Assembly (NCBI GenBank): GCA_009843505.1 | Contig: VYDI01000032.1 | Location: forward strand, 23,800 to 87,799 | DNA: 64,000 bases | Origin: Holophagales bacterium | GTDB lineage: Bacteria > Acidobacteriota > Thermoanaerobaculia > Multivoradales > Multivoraceae | Direction: 5' to 3' | In this document: positions 42,187 to 49,955 of the stretch, piece by piece | Position numbering within the stretch: the first letter of the stretch is position 1 | How the letters are laid out: the number at the start of each line of letters is the position of its first letter | Translations under genes and position numbers: made by a program | The notes under the pieces: generated by a model | What the model was told of the DNA's origin: nothing | Databases searched by the model: none | What the model saw: only the letters and a program-made list of their open reading frames with translations

Positions 42187-42206
42187 TGGCTAAGTCTGGC
42201 TAAGTC
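42187..42206 (-). promoter_or_regulatory. Tandem 10-bp direct repeat, possible antitoxin operator
   Basis: On the minus strand the sequence GACTTAGCCA occurs twice in a row, 27 bases upstream of the antitoxin start. Antitoxins of this type usually repress their own operon by binding repeats at the promoter, so this is a candidate binding site. Confidence 0.35.
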
Positions 42207-42256
42207 TCGTTCCGCCGTCAAGCAGGAGGGGCGTTTCTCATGGCAGAGTCGTCGCC

Positions 42257-43285
42257 ATGGCGGACACGCGACTCCGCGTACTGCGCGACGGCGAGATCGA
42301 GGTTCTGCTCGACCTGCTGGACGGCTGGCCCTTCCCCGACGGCCAGCGGGGGCGGAACTTCTTCCGACGCTACGTCGAGCTCGATCCTGCCTTCGAACCG
42401 CGTAACGTCTGGGTGGCCGAGCAAGGCGGCAAACTGGTTTCGTGCGTGCAGATCTTCCCGCGACGGGTGCGGATCGGCGGCAAAGTGCTTCCGATGGGTG
42501 GGATCGGCAGCGTGTTCACGCGCCCCGACTCGCGGCGACAGGGAGTAGCAGGCGCTCTGCTCGAGCGGACGATCGACGCGATGCGTGAGAGAGGGATGGT
42601 GCTCTCGTATCTCCTGGCTGAACGGCTGCGGTGGTACGGGCAGTACGGCTACCGGCCCTGGTCGCGCGGTTGGCGCACGCTGCACTGGTCGCAGGTTGAC
42701 GGCTCGCTGCCTCGGGACGTCCGTCGCTACGACCCGGTGGCCGACGCGGGCGAACTGGAGCGTCTATGGAGCGTCTACGCAGGCGGCGCTGCTGGCGCAC
42801 GACTGAACGGCATCGTCGACCGCGGCTCTGCGGAGGACTGGCAGAGCAGCTTCCGGCTTGCAGGCACGCCGGAGGAGGACATCTGGGTCGCGGACGGCGG
42901 ATCTCGTAGAGCGGCCTACTTGCGCGTCGCCGACTTCAGCGGCCGGCTACGCGTCCTGGAGTGGGGCCGCGAGCGGGATGCAGCGCCGGCCTTGTGCGGG
43001 CTACTGGCCGCTGCCATGACAGGGCGGAGCGTCGAATCGATCCGGATGCCCCTGATTCGGGACGAAACCCTGGAAGGCTTGCTGGGCGCCGCCGGCACTC
43101 GGATCGACGCCCGGCCGGCATGGGATGAGTTGCCGCCGGAGGCGACACCTCCCGCCACCTGGATGGTTCGTAGCCTGGACGACGAGGCGTTCGCGAGGCG
43201 GTTGAGTACGGCGAACGAGGGTGATCTTCTCGCCCGTTTCCTGCCCCCCGAGCGTTTCGCCCTCTGGGAGGCGGATCGGTTCTAG
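42257..43285 (+). CDS. GNAT acetyltransferase, Eis-like
   Basis: This 342-residue protein has an N-terminal GNAT domain with PMGGIGSVFTRPDSRRQGVAG (acetyl-CoA loop) and LAERLRWYGQYGYRPW, followed by a second acetyltransferase-like and C-terminal region, as in Eis-type enzymes that acetylate amines. Typical Eis proteins are about 400 residues, so this is short. Its TAG shares the palindrome CTAG with the stop of the convergent reductase gene. Confidence 0.8.
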   Translation: MADTRLRVLRDGEIEVLLDLLDGWPFPDGQRGRNFFRRYVELDPAFEPRNVWVAEQGGKLVSCVQIFPRRVRIGGKVLPMGGIGSVFTRPDSRRQGVAGALLERTIDAMRERGMVLSYLLAERLRWYGQYGYRPWSRGWRTLHWSQVDGSLPRDVRRYDPVADAGELERLWSVYAGGAAGARLNGIVDRGSAEDWQSSFRLAGTPEEDIWVADGGSRRAAYLRVADFSGRLRVLEWGRERDAAPALCGLLAAAMTGRSVESIRMPLIRDETLEGLLGAAGTRIDARPAWDELPPEATPPATWMVRSLDDEAFARRLSTANEGDLLARFLPPERFALWEADRF

Positions 43286-43806
43286 GCGCGCTCCACGGAG
43301 TAGACCAGGTCGACAGTGCCCGTCTCCTTGTAGATGTCCTGTGCCTGGAGTTCGAGCTTGATCCGCGGTGCCGGTTCGGCGATCAGCGGAACGCCTCCGC
43401 CGAGAATCGTTGGAATCACCGCGACCTCCACCGTGTCGACGAGACCCGCCTCGGCAAGGCTGCGGAACAGCGATCCGCCGCCGAACAGCCAGATGTCCTT
43501 CTTGCCGTCCTCCTCGCGCAGGGATTGGACGACCTCCTTCCAGTCGTCGCCGACGATCGTGAGGTTCTTGTAGTCGGCCTGCCGGAGCGTGCGCGAGAAC
43601 ACGTAGGTCCGCGCCCCGGGCATCGAACCCCGGTCCTGCCCGCCGGTGCTCTCGAAGGTCTTCCGGCCGACCAGGTAGGTGTCGAACTCGCCGTACAGCT
43701 CGGCGAAGTCGTAGTCCGGGTCGATGACGATCCAGTCCGCTTCGCCGTTGGGCCCGGCGATGTAGCCGTCCAGGCTCATGGCTACGCAGTAGCGAACTCT
43801 TCTCAT
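43282..43806 (-). CDS. Dihydrofolate reductase family protein
   Basis: This 174-residue RibD C-terminal/DHFR-fold protein has MSLDGYIAGPNGEADWI, YLVGRKTFES, DIWLFGGGSLFRSL and VIPTILGGGVPLI. Proteins of this YwjB/YyaP-like group bind NADPH, but their substrate is unknown; it is not the essential DHFR. ATG 43806. It diverges from the selenoprotein gene. Confidence 0.87.
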   Translation of the reverse strand: MRRVRYCVAMSLDGYIAGPNGEADWIVIDPDYDFAELYGEFDTYLVGRKTFESTGGQDRGSMPGARTYVFSRTLRQADYKNLTIVGDDWKEVVQSLREEDGKKDIWLFGGGSLFRSLAEAGLVDTVEVAVIPTILGGGVPLIAEPAPRIKLELQAQDIYKETGTVDLVYSVERA

Positions 43807-43903
43807 TGCTGTTGGTCTCCGCGGAGTGTCTTCGCGTCAGCAGTGCGGCGTGCAGAACACCGCAGAGCCTAGTCCGTCGCCGCCCGCGGCTAGACTCCGA
43901 GCC

Positions 43904-44440
43904 GTGCAAGTCCTCGACCCCTCCTGGGAGGGCTCACCGCCACAACTCTCGCCGGCGCCCCGGTTGGAAGCGTTGGTTGGCGTCGATGTTGCCTTGCTCT
44001 CGAACGGAAAAGCCGGTGTGGCTCCACTGTTCGACCACCTGGAGTCGCTGCTGCGCGAACGCTGGAAGGTGGCCGCGGTCGAGCGCGCGACGAAGGGGAA
44101 CTACAGCGCTCCGGCCGAGCGGGAACTCGTGCGCCGTCTGGCGAGGCGCCGCCTGGTCATCACCGGCGTCGGCGACTGAGGGAGCTGCTCGTCGTGCAGT
44201 CTGCACGACGCCGTCACGTTCGAGCGCGAAGGTGTGCCCGCGGTCGGCGTGATGACGTCGGCGTTCGTCGATGGCGCCGAGTTGATGGCGCACGCCTGCG
44301 GGGCCCCGGACTACGGGTTCGCGGTGATCGAGCATCCGATCAGCAGCGCGACCGACATCGAACTCCTGGAACGGGCGGGAGAGATCGTGAGGCAGGCGGA
44401 GGAGCTGGTGCTAGCCGGGGGGCCGCTGGGCACGCCGTGA
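43904..44440 (+). CDS. UGSC-family selenoprotein, TGA read as selenocysteine
   Basis: The frame is interrupted only by TGA at 44177-44179 and is coherent on both sides. Read with selenocysteine (U92) the centre is VITGVGD-U-GSC-SSCSLHDAVTFE, exactly the U-G-S-C motif that names this family, in which U is Sec or Cys. Before it are VQVLDPSWEG, VDVALLSNGKAGVAPLFDHL and ERATKGNYSAPAE; after it GVPAVGVMTSAF and HPISSATDIELLERAGEIV. Total 178 residues. A hairpin fitting a bacterial SECIS lies just downstream of the TGA. The GTG start at 43904 is chosen by family length; the frame is open to 43826. Its stop overlaps the next gene (GTGA). Function of the family is unknown; redox or selenolate chemistry is plausible. 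Confidence 0.87.
44177..44179 (+). other. In-frame TGA, selenocysteine codon
   Basis: This TGA encodes residue 92 of the UGSC-family protein. The codons immediately after it are Gly-Ser-Cys, completing the conserved motif, and the protein similarity continues for another 86 codons. Confidence 0.85.
44190..44210 (+). promoter_or_regulatory. Bacterial SECIS hairpin
   Basis: CGTCGTGCA-GTC-TGCACGACG is a perfect 9-bp stem with a three-base loop (or A-G-T-C-T if the top pair opens), beginning 10 nt after the selenocysteine TGA; the loop G lies 20 nt after it. Bacterial SECIS elements sit directly downstream of the UGA in the coding region and need a G at the start of the apical loop, as seen here. 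It should bind SelB. Confidence 0.8.
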
Positions 44441-45573
44441 CGGGTTCGCGACAACGAGCCGGTGTTGTAGCCGCAGCGCTTGCCGCAATGCTCACGGTAC
44501 CGGCGACAGCCGAGAATGGCGTCGTGCTGGCGGAGTTCATCTTTGACGACGCGCCGCATCCCGAGTGCCACGCCTCGACGATCGCCGAGACCGCTTCGGG
44601 CGCTCTGGTCTCTGCCTGGTTCGGCGGGACCGCCGAGCGGAACGCGGATGTAGGCATCTGGTTCAGCCGGCAGGGCGTCGACGGCTGGACGCTTCCCGTC
44701 GAGGTGGCCAACGGCGTCCAAACGGACGGCGGTCGCTACCCGACCTGGAACCCCGTTCTCTACCAGTCGCACCGCGACGGCGCGCCCCTTCTCCTCTTCT
44801 TCAAGGTGGGGCCGAGCCCGCCGGAGTGGTGGGGGATGGTCATGGAGTCGGTGGACGACGGTCGCACCTGGAGCGAGCCCCGGCGGCTTCCGGACGGAAT
44901 TCTGGGTCCCATCAAGAACAAGCCGATCACCCTGCCCGACGGCAGTCTGCTCGCCGGCTCGAGCATCGAGGACGCGCCCGAGCCTCCGGCCTGGCGGGCG
45001 TACTTCGAGCGTTCTCCCGATCTGGGACGAACCTGGACGCGCAGCGAGCGGCTGGCCGGCAGGACCGCGGGCGGCGACGACTTCTGGATCATCCAGCCGA
45101 CGATCCTGGCGCTTGGCGACGGCGAACTCCTGGCGCTGTTCCGGTCCAAGCAGAGCCGCATCGCGGCGTCCCGCTCAGCGGACGAAGGCCGTTCCTGGGG
45201 ACCGATCTACGCCACTGGCCTGCTCAACCCCGACGCCGGGGTCGATGGTCTCACGCTGGCCGACGGTCGGCACCTCCTCGTCTACAACCACAAGGTGCGG
45301 ATCAACGGCGCGTGGGCCGGTTCCCGGTCACGCCTGAACGTGGCGCTCTCGGACGACGGAGACACCTGGGACGCGGCGCTGATGCTGGAAGACCAGGACG
45401 GCGAGTACTCTTATCCGGCGGTCATCCAGGCTCGTGACGGCCAGGTCCACGTGACGTACACGCACCGGCGCACCCGAATCCGGCACCTGACGCTCGACCC
45501 GACGCTGCTGCCGCGGTATCCGATGCCCGGTGGAGAGTGGCCGGGGGAAGCGCCGGTCCTGCCTCCCGAGTGA
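44437..45573 (+). CDS. Sialidase-like six-bladed propeller, exported
   Basis: This 378-residue protein has a signal peptide (GVVAAALAAMLTVPATAEN) and Asp-box repeats S-x-D-x-G-x-T-W: SVDDGRTWSEP, SPDLGRTWTRS, SADEGRSWGP and SDDGDTWDA. It has ECHASTIAETASGALVSAWF and GGRYPTWNPVL as in the sialidase-like family often annotated as exo-alpha-sialidase. True sialidase activity is not assured. GTG 44437 overlaps the selenoprotein stop, and its own stop overlaps the symporter start (GTGA). Confidence 0.85.
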   Translation: MTGSRQRAGVVAAALAAMLTVPATAENGVVLAEFIFDDAPHPECHASTIAETASGALVSAWFGGTAERNADVGIWFSRQGVDGWTLPVEVANGVQTDGGRYPTWNPVLYQSHRDGAPLLLFFKVGPSPPEWWGMVMESVDDGRTWSEPRRLPDGILGPIKNKPITLPDGSLLAGSSIEDAPEPPAWRAYFERSPDLGRTWTRSERLAGRTAGGDDFWIIQPTILALGDGELLALFRSKQSRIAASRSADEGRSWGPIYATGLLNPDAGVDGLTLADGRHLLVYNHKVRINGAWAGSRSRLNVALSDDGDTWDAALMLEDQDGEYSYPAVIQARDGQVHVTYTHRRTRIRHLTLDPTLLPRYPMPGGEWPGEAPVLPPE

Positions 45574-47054
45574 CCGCGGGCGCCGATCTCGTCGTTTTCG
45601 TCGCCTACCTGGTCGGCGTCGTCGTGCTGGGCATCTCGCTCGCCAGACGAAGCGGGACGGCCAGGGGGTTCATGGTCGCCGGTGGAGCACTGCCGGGGTG
45701 GGCGGTCGGCATGTCGATGTTCGGCACGTTCCTTTCCAGCAACACGTTCATCGGGGTCCCCGGGCAGGCGTACGGCGGCAACTGGAACGCGTTCGTGTTT
45801 TCGCTGTCCCTGCCGGTGGCGGCGTTCCTCGCCGCGCGCTGGTGGATTCCGTTCTATCGCCGCGGCGACGCGGTGTCGGCCTACCACCATCTGGAGGAGC
45901 GGTTCGGCCGCTGGGCCCGGACCTACGCCGTTGCCTGTTACCTGCTGACCCAGTTCGCACGGGTCGGGTCGATCCTGTTCGGCGTCGCCCTGGCGATGAA
46001 CGCCCTGACCGGCTGGCCGGTGGCCTGGATCATCCTGGGCACCGGCGTCGTCGTCACGGTCTACACCTTGGTCGGCGGCATCGAGGCAGTCATCTGGACC
46101 GACGTGATCCAGAGTGTCGTGCTGACGGTCGGCGCCCTGATCGTCGTCGGGCTCCTGATCGGGGACGCGCAAGGCGGGTTCGGCGGATTGCTCGAAACGG
46201 CGCAGGCGGGGGAGAAGTTCTCTCTCGGCAGCTTTGCGTTCGAGTTCACGACTTCGACCTTCTGGGTCGTCCTCGTCTACGGCCTGTTCATCAACTTTAC
46301 GAACTTCGGCATCGACCAGAGCTACGTCCAGCGCTATCACGCGGCGGTGAGCGACCGCGCCGCGTCTCGCTCGGTGTGGCTGGCGGCAGGCCTCTACCTG
46401 CCGGTTTCTGCCGTCTTCTTCTTCATCGGCACCGGCTTGTTCGTCGTTCTCCAGGGTCAGCCCGAGGCGACCGGTCTCGCCGCCGATCAGGCCTTCCCGC
46501 ACTACATCTCGACCCGGTTGCCGTCGGGCGCGGCGGGACTGCTGATCGCGGCGCTGTTCGCGGCCGCGATGAGCAGCATCGACACCTCGTTCAACAGCTC
46601 GGCCACGGTGTTCCTGTCTGACATCTACCGGACCTACATTCAACCCGAGCGGGGCGCCGATGGCGGCGAGGCCGAGGACCTGCGCGTGCTGCACCGGGCC
46701 ACGGTCGTCATCGGCGTTCTGGGCACGGGCGCGGCGCTGTTGATGATTGGGGCGGGCAGTCTGCTGGACGTCTGGTGGACGGTTTCCGGCATCTTCGCGG
46801 GCGGACTGCTCGGACTCTTCGCGCTCGACCGGCTGGCGCCCCGGGCCGGTCGCGGCGCCGCCCAGGCCGGAGTGGCCGTCGGTGTGCTGGTGATCGTTTG
46901 GATGACCGTGTCGCCGCAGCTTGAGGGCGGTCTCGCGATGCTGCGAATCCCGCTGCACAGCTACATGATCACCGTCATCGGCACGCTCACCATCTTCGGC
47001 GTCGGTTTGCTGCTGGCGAGCCGGTCGCGGAGCCGCGGCCCTGCGATAGGGTGA
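45570..47054 (+). CDS. Sodium:solute symporter (SSS family)
   Basis: This 494-residue membrane protein has about 13 hydrophobic segments with GFMVAGGALPGWAVGMSMFG, YTLVGGIEAVIWTDVIQS and the sodium-site helix FAAAMSSIDTSFNSSATVFLSD. GTG 45570 overlaps the sialidase-like stop. Some SSS members import sialic acid, so the pair could harvest and import a sugar acid, but neighbours do not prove it. Confidence 0.9.
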   Translation: MTAGADLVVFVAYLVGVVVLGISLARRSGTARGFMVAGGALPGWAVGMSMFGTFLSSNTFIGVPGQAYGGNWNAFVFSLSLPVAAFLAARWWIPFYRRGDAVSAYHHLEERFGRWARTYAVACYLLTQFARVGSILFGVALAMNALTGWPVAWIILGTGVVVTVYTLVGGIEAVIWTDVIQSVVLTVGALIVVGLLIGDAQGGFGGLLETAQAGEKFSLGSFAFEFTTSTFWVVLVYGLFINFTNFGIDQSYVQRYHAAVSDRAASRSVWLAAGLYLPVSAVFFFIGTGLFVVLQGQPEATGLAADQAFPHYISTRLPSGAAGLLIAALFAAAMSSIDTSFNSSATVFLSDIYRTYIQPERGADGGEAEDLRVLHRATVVIGVLGTGAALLMIGAGSLLDVWWTVSGIFAGGLLGLFALDRLAPRAGRGAAQAGVAVGVLVIVWMTVSPQLEGGLAMLRIPLHSYMITVIGTLTIFGVGLLLASRSRSRGPAIG

Positions 47055-47076
47055 GGTCTGTTTACACCGTTCCTCG

Positions 47077-47625
47077 ATGTCCGCTCCAGATTCCCCGCCG
47101 ATTCCGCGCTCCAGCCATCCGCGCCGTCCGGCGGTCCTCCTGGCCGCTTCGCTTCTTCTGCTGTCGTTCGGCGGTTGCGACAACCGCGGGGATCTCCTGG
47201 GCGTGGAACTCGTCGTCTTCACCCTCGGGGAGTGGGCAGGCACGGGGCCACAGGGAGAGGAGTTCCGTTTCATCCTGGAACGCGACGATGACGATGTGAG
47301 GCTCGCCGCCTTCCTCGTCAACCTGCCGGGGCTCGCGGACGCCGCCGTTGGCGAGTCCGATGCCTGCGCGACTCTGGTCAACGCGTTCACCAGCTTCGGG
47401 AACTCGAACGCCAACATCCGGATCCGCGAGGCCGGCTTCCGTTTCCGCACGCCGAACGACGTCCGGGTCGATCAGGACGGTCTGATCGAGGCGGTGATCA
47501 CCGGCTCGTTCGACTCTTCGGAGAGCGCGATGGTGGACGCGGAGATCGAGATCGACGCGACCCGCTTCCTGCCCTGCCGCATCGAGACGATGGTCAGTTG
47601 GCAGGTGGAGCCGGTCGGTTCCTGA
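47077..47625 (+). CDS. Hypothetical lipoprotein
   Basis: This 182-residue protein has a lipoprotein signal (AVLLAASLLLLSFGGC) and no family I recognise. The mature part is acidic, about 145 residues, and contains DACATLVNAFTSFGNSNANI and two further Cys. It lies 22 nt after the symporter, likely in the same transcript. ATG 47077. Confidence 0.65.
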   Translation: MSAPDSPPIPRSSHPRRPAVLLAASLLLLSFGGCDNRGDLLGVELVVFTLGEWAGTGPQGEEFRFILERDDDDVRLAAFLVNLPGLADAAVGESDACATLVNAFTSFGNSNANIRIREAGFRFRTPNDVRVDQDGLIEAVITGSFDSSESAMVDAEIEIDATRFLPCRIETMVSWQVEPVGS

Positions 47626-47655
47626 GCCGCGGGCGAGGCAGGCGCGAGGCGGAGG

Positions 47656-49227
47656 ATGTATCCCGGCAGGTACGCGCGTGAAACCCCGGACAAGCCGGCG
47701 GTCATCATGGCCGGAACCGGCGAGACGGTCACCTACGTGGAACTCGACGCGCGGTCGAACCGGCTGGCGCAGCTCTGGTACGCCCAAGGCCTGCGGCCGG
47801 GCGACCATGTCGCGATCTTCATGGAGAACCACCCGCGATACTTCGACGTCTACTGGGCGGCGATCCGGTCGGGCCTCTACCTGACCACGGTGAACCGTTA
47901 CCTGACCGGCGAGGAGGCGGCGTACATTGTCAAGGACTGCGGCGCGCAGAGCATCGTCGGTTCGGCGAAGCTGGCCGAAGCATGTAGCGAGCTGACGGAC
48001 CTGATCCCGACCTGTCCCGGCCGGCTGATCGTCGACGACGACGGATTGGGAGCACCGCCGGGCTGGGACGAATATGGCGAGGCCACGGCCGCGTTCCCGG
48101 CCAAGCCGCTCGCCGATCAGCCGCGCGGCAGCACGATGCTCTACAGCTCCGGCACGACCGGGCGGCCCAAGGGCATTCTGCGGCCGCTCACCGGCCTGTC
48201 GGTGGAGGAAATGCCGGACCAGCGGTTCGAGGTGCTGACGAGCATCTACGGCATCGACGTCGACTCGATCTACCTGTCGCCTGCGCCGCTCTACCACGCG
48301 GCGCCGATCGGCTTCACCGCCGGTACGCAGACACTCGGTGGCACGGTGGTCGTCATGGAGCGGTTCGACCCGGAACTCTCGCTCAAGGCGATCGAGGACC
48401 ATGGAATCACTGTCAGCCAGTGGGTGCCGACGATGTTCAACCGCATGCTCAAGCTCCCCGAGGAGGCGCGAACCCGCTACGACCTGTCGAGCCACAAGCG
48501 GGCGATCCACGCTGCGGCTCCCTGTCCGGTCGACGTCAAACGCCGGATGATCGAGTGGTGGGGCCCGATCATCCTGGAGTACTACGCCGGCTCCGAGGGC
48601 AACGGCATGTGCGCGGTCGAAACGCAGGAGTGGCTGAGGAAACCGGGCACGGTGGGCCAGTGCCTGACCGCGACCGTCCACATCTGTGACGACGAGGGCG
48701 AGGAGTTGCCGGCGGGCGAACCGGGGACGATTTTCTTTGAACCGCCCGAGGACGCCGACCTGTTCGAGTACCACGGCGACAGGGAGAAGACGCTCGGCTC
48801 GCGGCACCCGCGCCACGCTCGCTGGAGCACGCTCGGCGATGTCGGCTATCTGGACGAGGACGGCTACGTCTTCCTCACCGACCGCAAGGCGTTCATGATC
48901 ATCTCGGGCGGTGTCAACATCTATCCGCAGGAGATCGAGGACGCTCTCATCCTCCACCCGAAGGTGGCCGACGTGGCGGTGATCGGCGTGCCGAACGAGG
49001 ACCTGGGCGAAGAGGTGAAGGCGGTCGTCCAGTTGATGCCCGGTTTCGAGGAGAGCCCGGACGTTGCCGCAGAACTCCTCGCCTACGCGCGGGAGCGGGT
49101 CGCGCACTACAAGGCGCCGAAGTCGATCGACTTCGAGGAGCAGCTCCCGCGGCTTCCCACCGGGAAGCTCTACAAGCGCCTGCTGCGCGACCGCTACTGG
49201 ACGGGCCGTACGTCGCGGATCGTCTAG
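47656..49227 (+). CDS. AMP-forming acyl-CoA synthetase
   Basis: This 523-residue ANL enzyme has the ATP loop MLYSSGTTGRPKGIL, EYYAGSEGNGMCAVE, the hinge WSTLGDVGYLDEDGYVFL, RKAFMIISGGVNIYPQEIE and C-terminal lysine region LPTGKLYKRLLRD. It activates an unknown fatty or aromatic acid. ATG 47656. It is followed closely by the uracil-DNA glycosylase gene. Confidence 0.9.
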   Translation: MYPGRYARETPDKPAVIMAGTGETVTYVELDARSNRLAQLWYAQGLRPGDHVAIFMENHPRYFDVYWAAIRSGLYLTTVNRYLTGEEAAYIVKDCGAQSIVGSAKLAEACSELTDLIPTCPGRLIVDDDGLGAPPGWDEYGEATAAFPAKPLADQPRGSTMLYSSGTTGRPKGILRPLTGLSVEEMPDQRFEVLTSIYGIDVDSIYLSPAPLYHAAPIGFTAGTQTLGGTVVVMERFDPELSLKAIEDHGITVSQWVPTMFNRMLKLPEEARTRYDLSSHKRAIHAAAPCPVDVKRRMIEWWGPIILEYYAGSEGNGMCAVETQEWLRKPGTVGQCLTATVHICDDEGEELPAGEPGTIFFEPPEDADLFEYHGDREKTLGSRHPRHARWSTLGDVGYLDEDGYVFLTDRKAFMIISGGVNIYPQEIEDALILHPKVADVAVIGVPNEDLGEEVKAVVQLMPGFEESPDVAAELLAYARERVAHYKAPKSIDFEEQLPRLPTGKLYKRLLRDRYWTGRTSRIV

Positions 49228-49241
49228 GGACTGCGACTGGC

Positions 49242-49955
49242 TTGCTGACCAGGATCGCGGACGAACTCGCGTCGAGGGTCGACGATCTCGGCTTCGGCCC
49301 GCCGGTCGCCCACGTCTACAACCCGCTGGTCTACGCCTGCGCGGCGCACCACGCGTACCTGAGACTGGCCGGCGCCGGGCCGCGCAGGGTGGTCCTGCTC
49401 GGAATGAACCCGGGTCCCTGGGGCATGACGCAGACCGGCGTTCCGTTCGGCGAGGTCGCCTGCGTGCGGGAGTGGCTCGGCATCGACGTTCCGGTGGAGC
49501 CGCCGGCTGTTCAGCACCCGAAACGGCCGATCCTCGGCTTCGACTGCCCTCGGAGCGAGGTCAGCGGCCGGCGGGTCTGGGGTTGGGCGAAGCAGCGTTT
49601 CGAGAACCCGGAGGCGTTCTTCAAGCGGTTCCTGATCTGGAACTACTGCCCGCTGGCGTTCCTCCTGGAGAGCGGCGCTAACCTGACCCCGGACCGGCTG
49701 CCGGCACGCGAGAAGGCGCCGCTGTTTCAGGCGTGTGACCGGGCGCTCCGGCAGGCCGTCGAAGCGCTGGAACCGCGCCTGGTGGTCGGCATCGGCGCGT
49801 TCGCGGAAGGGCGGGCGCGGCGCGCGCTCGAGGGCCTCAACGTGCCGGTCGGCCGGATGCTCCATCCGAGCCCGGCCAGTCCGGCCGCGAACCGCGGCTG
49901 GCGGGAGCAGGCGGAGCGTGAGCTGTGCGCCCTGGGCGTGAGGTTCCAGAGCTAG
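49242..49955 (+). CDS. SMUG1-type uracil-DNA glycosylase
   Basis: This 237-residue protein has the SMUG active-site region LGMNPGPWGMTQTGVPFGE and the DNA-minor-groove motif MLHPSPASPAANRGW, with WNYCPLAFL between. It should remove uracil and related oxidised pyrimidines from DNA to begin base-excision repair. The start is TTG 49242. It abuts the convergent serine hydrolase gene. Confidence 0.9.
   Translation: MLTRIADELASRVDDLGFGPPVAHVYNPLVYACAAHHAYLRLAGAGPRRVVLLGMNPGPWGMTQTGVPFGEVACVREWLGIDVPVEPPAVQHPKRPILGFDCPRSEVSGRRVWGWAKQRFENPEAFFKRFLIWNYCPLAFLLESGANLTPDRLPAREKAPLFQACDRALRQAVEALEPRLVVGIGAFAEGRARRALEGLNVPVGRMLHPSPASPAANRGWREQAERELCALGVRFQS

Noticed and set aside
43826..44179. A complete 118-residue protein ending at TGA 44179
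   Set aside because: The conserved family continues in frame after the TGA for 86 codons and a SECIS-like hairpin follows, so I treat TGA as selenocysteine rather than stop.
44194..44436. Upstream extension of the sialidase-like gene
   Set aside because: The frame is open but its sequence is a shadow of the selenoprotein's second half; the signal peptide begins at GTG 44437.
45411..47450. 679-residue minus-strand ORF opposite the symporter
   Set aside because: It is highly charged, repetitive in Arg, Gln and Asp, and mirrors the codon pattern of the symporter; it has no domain.
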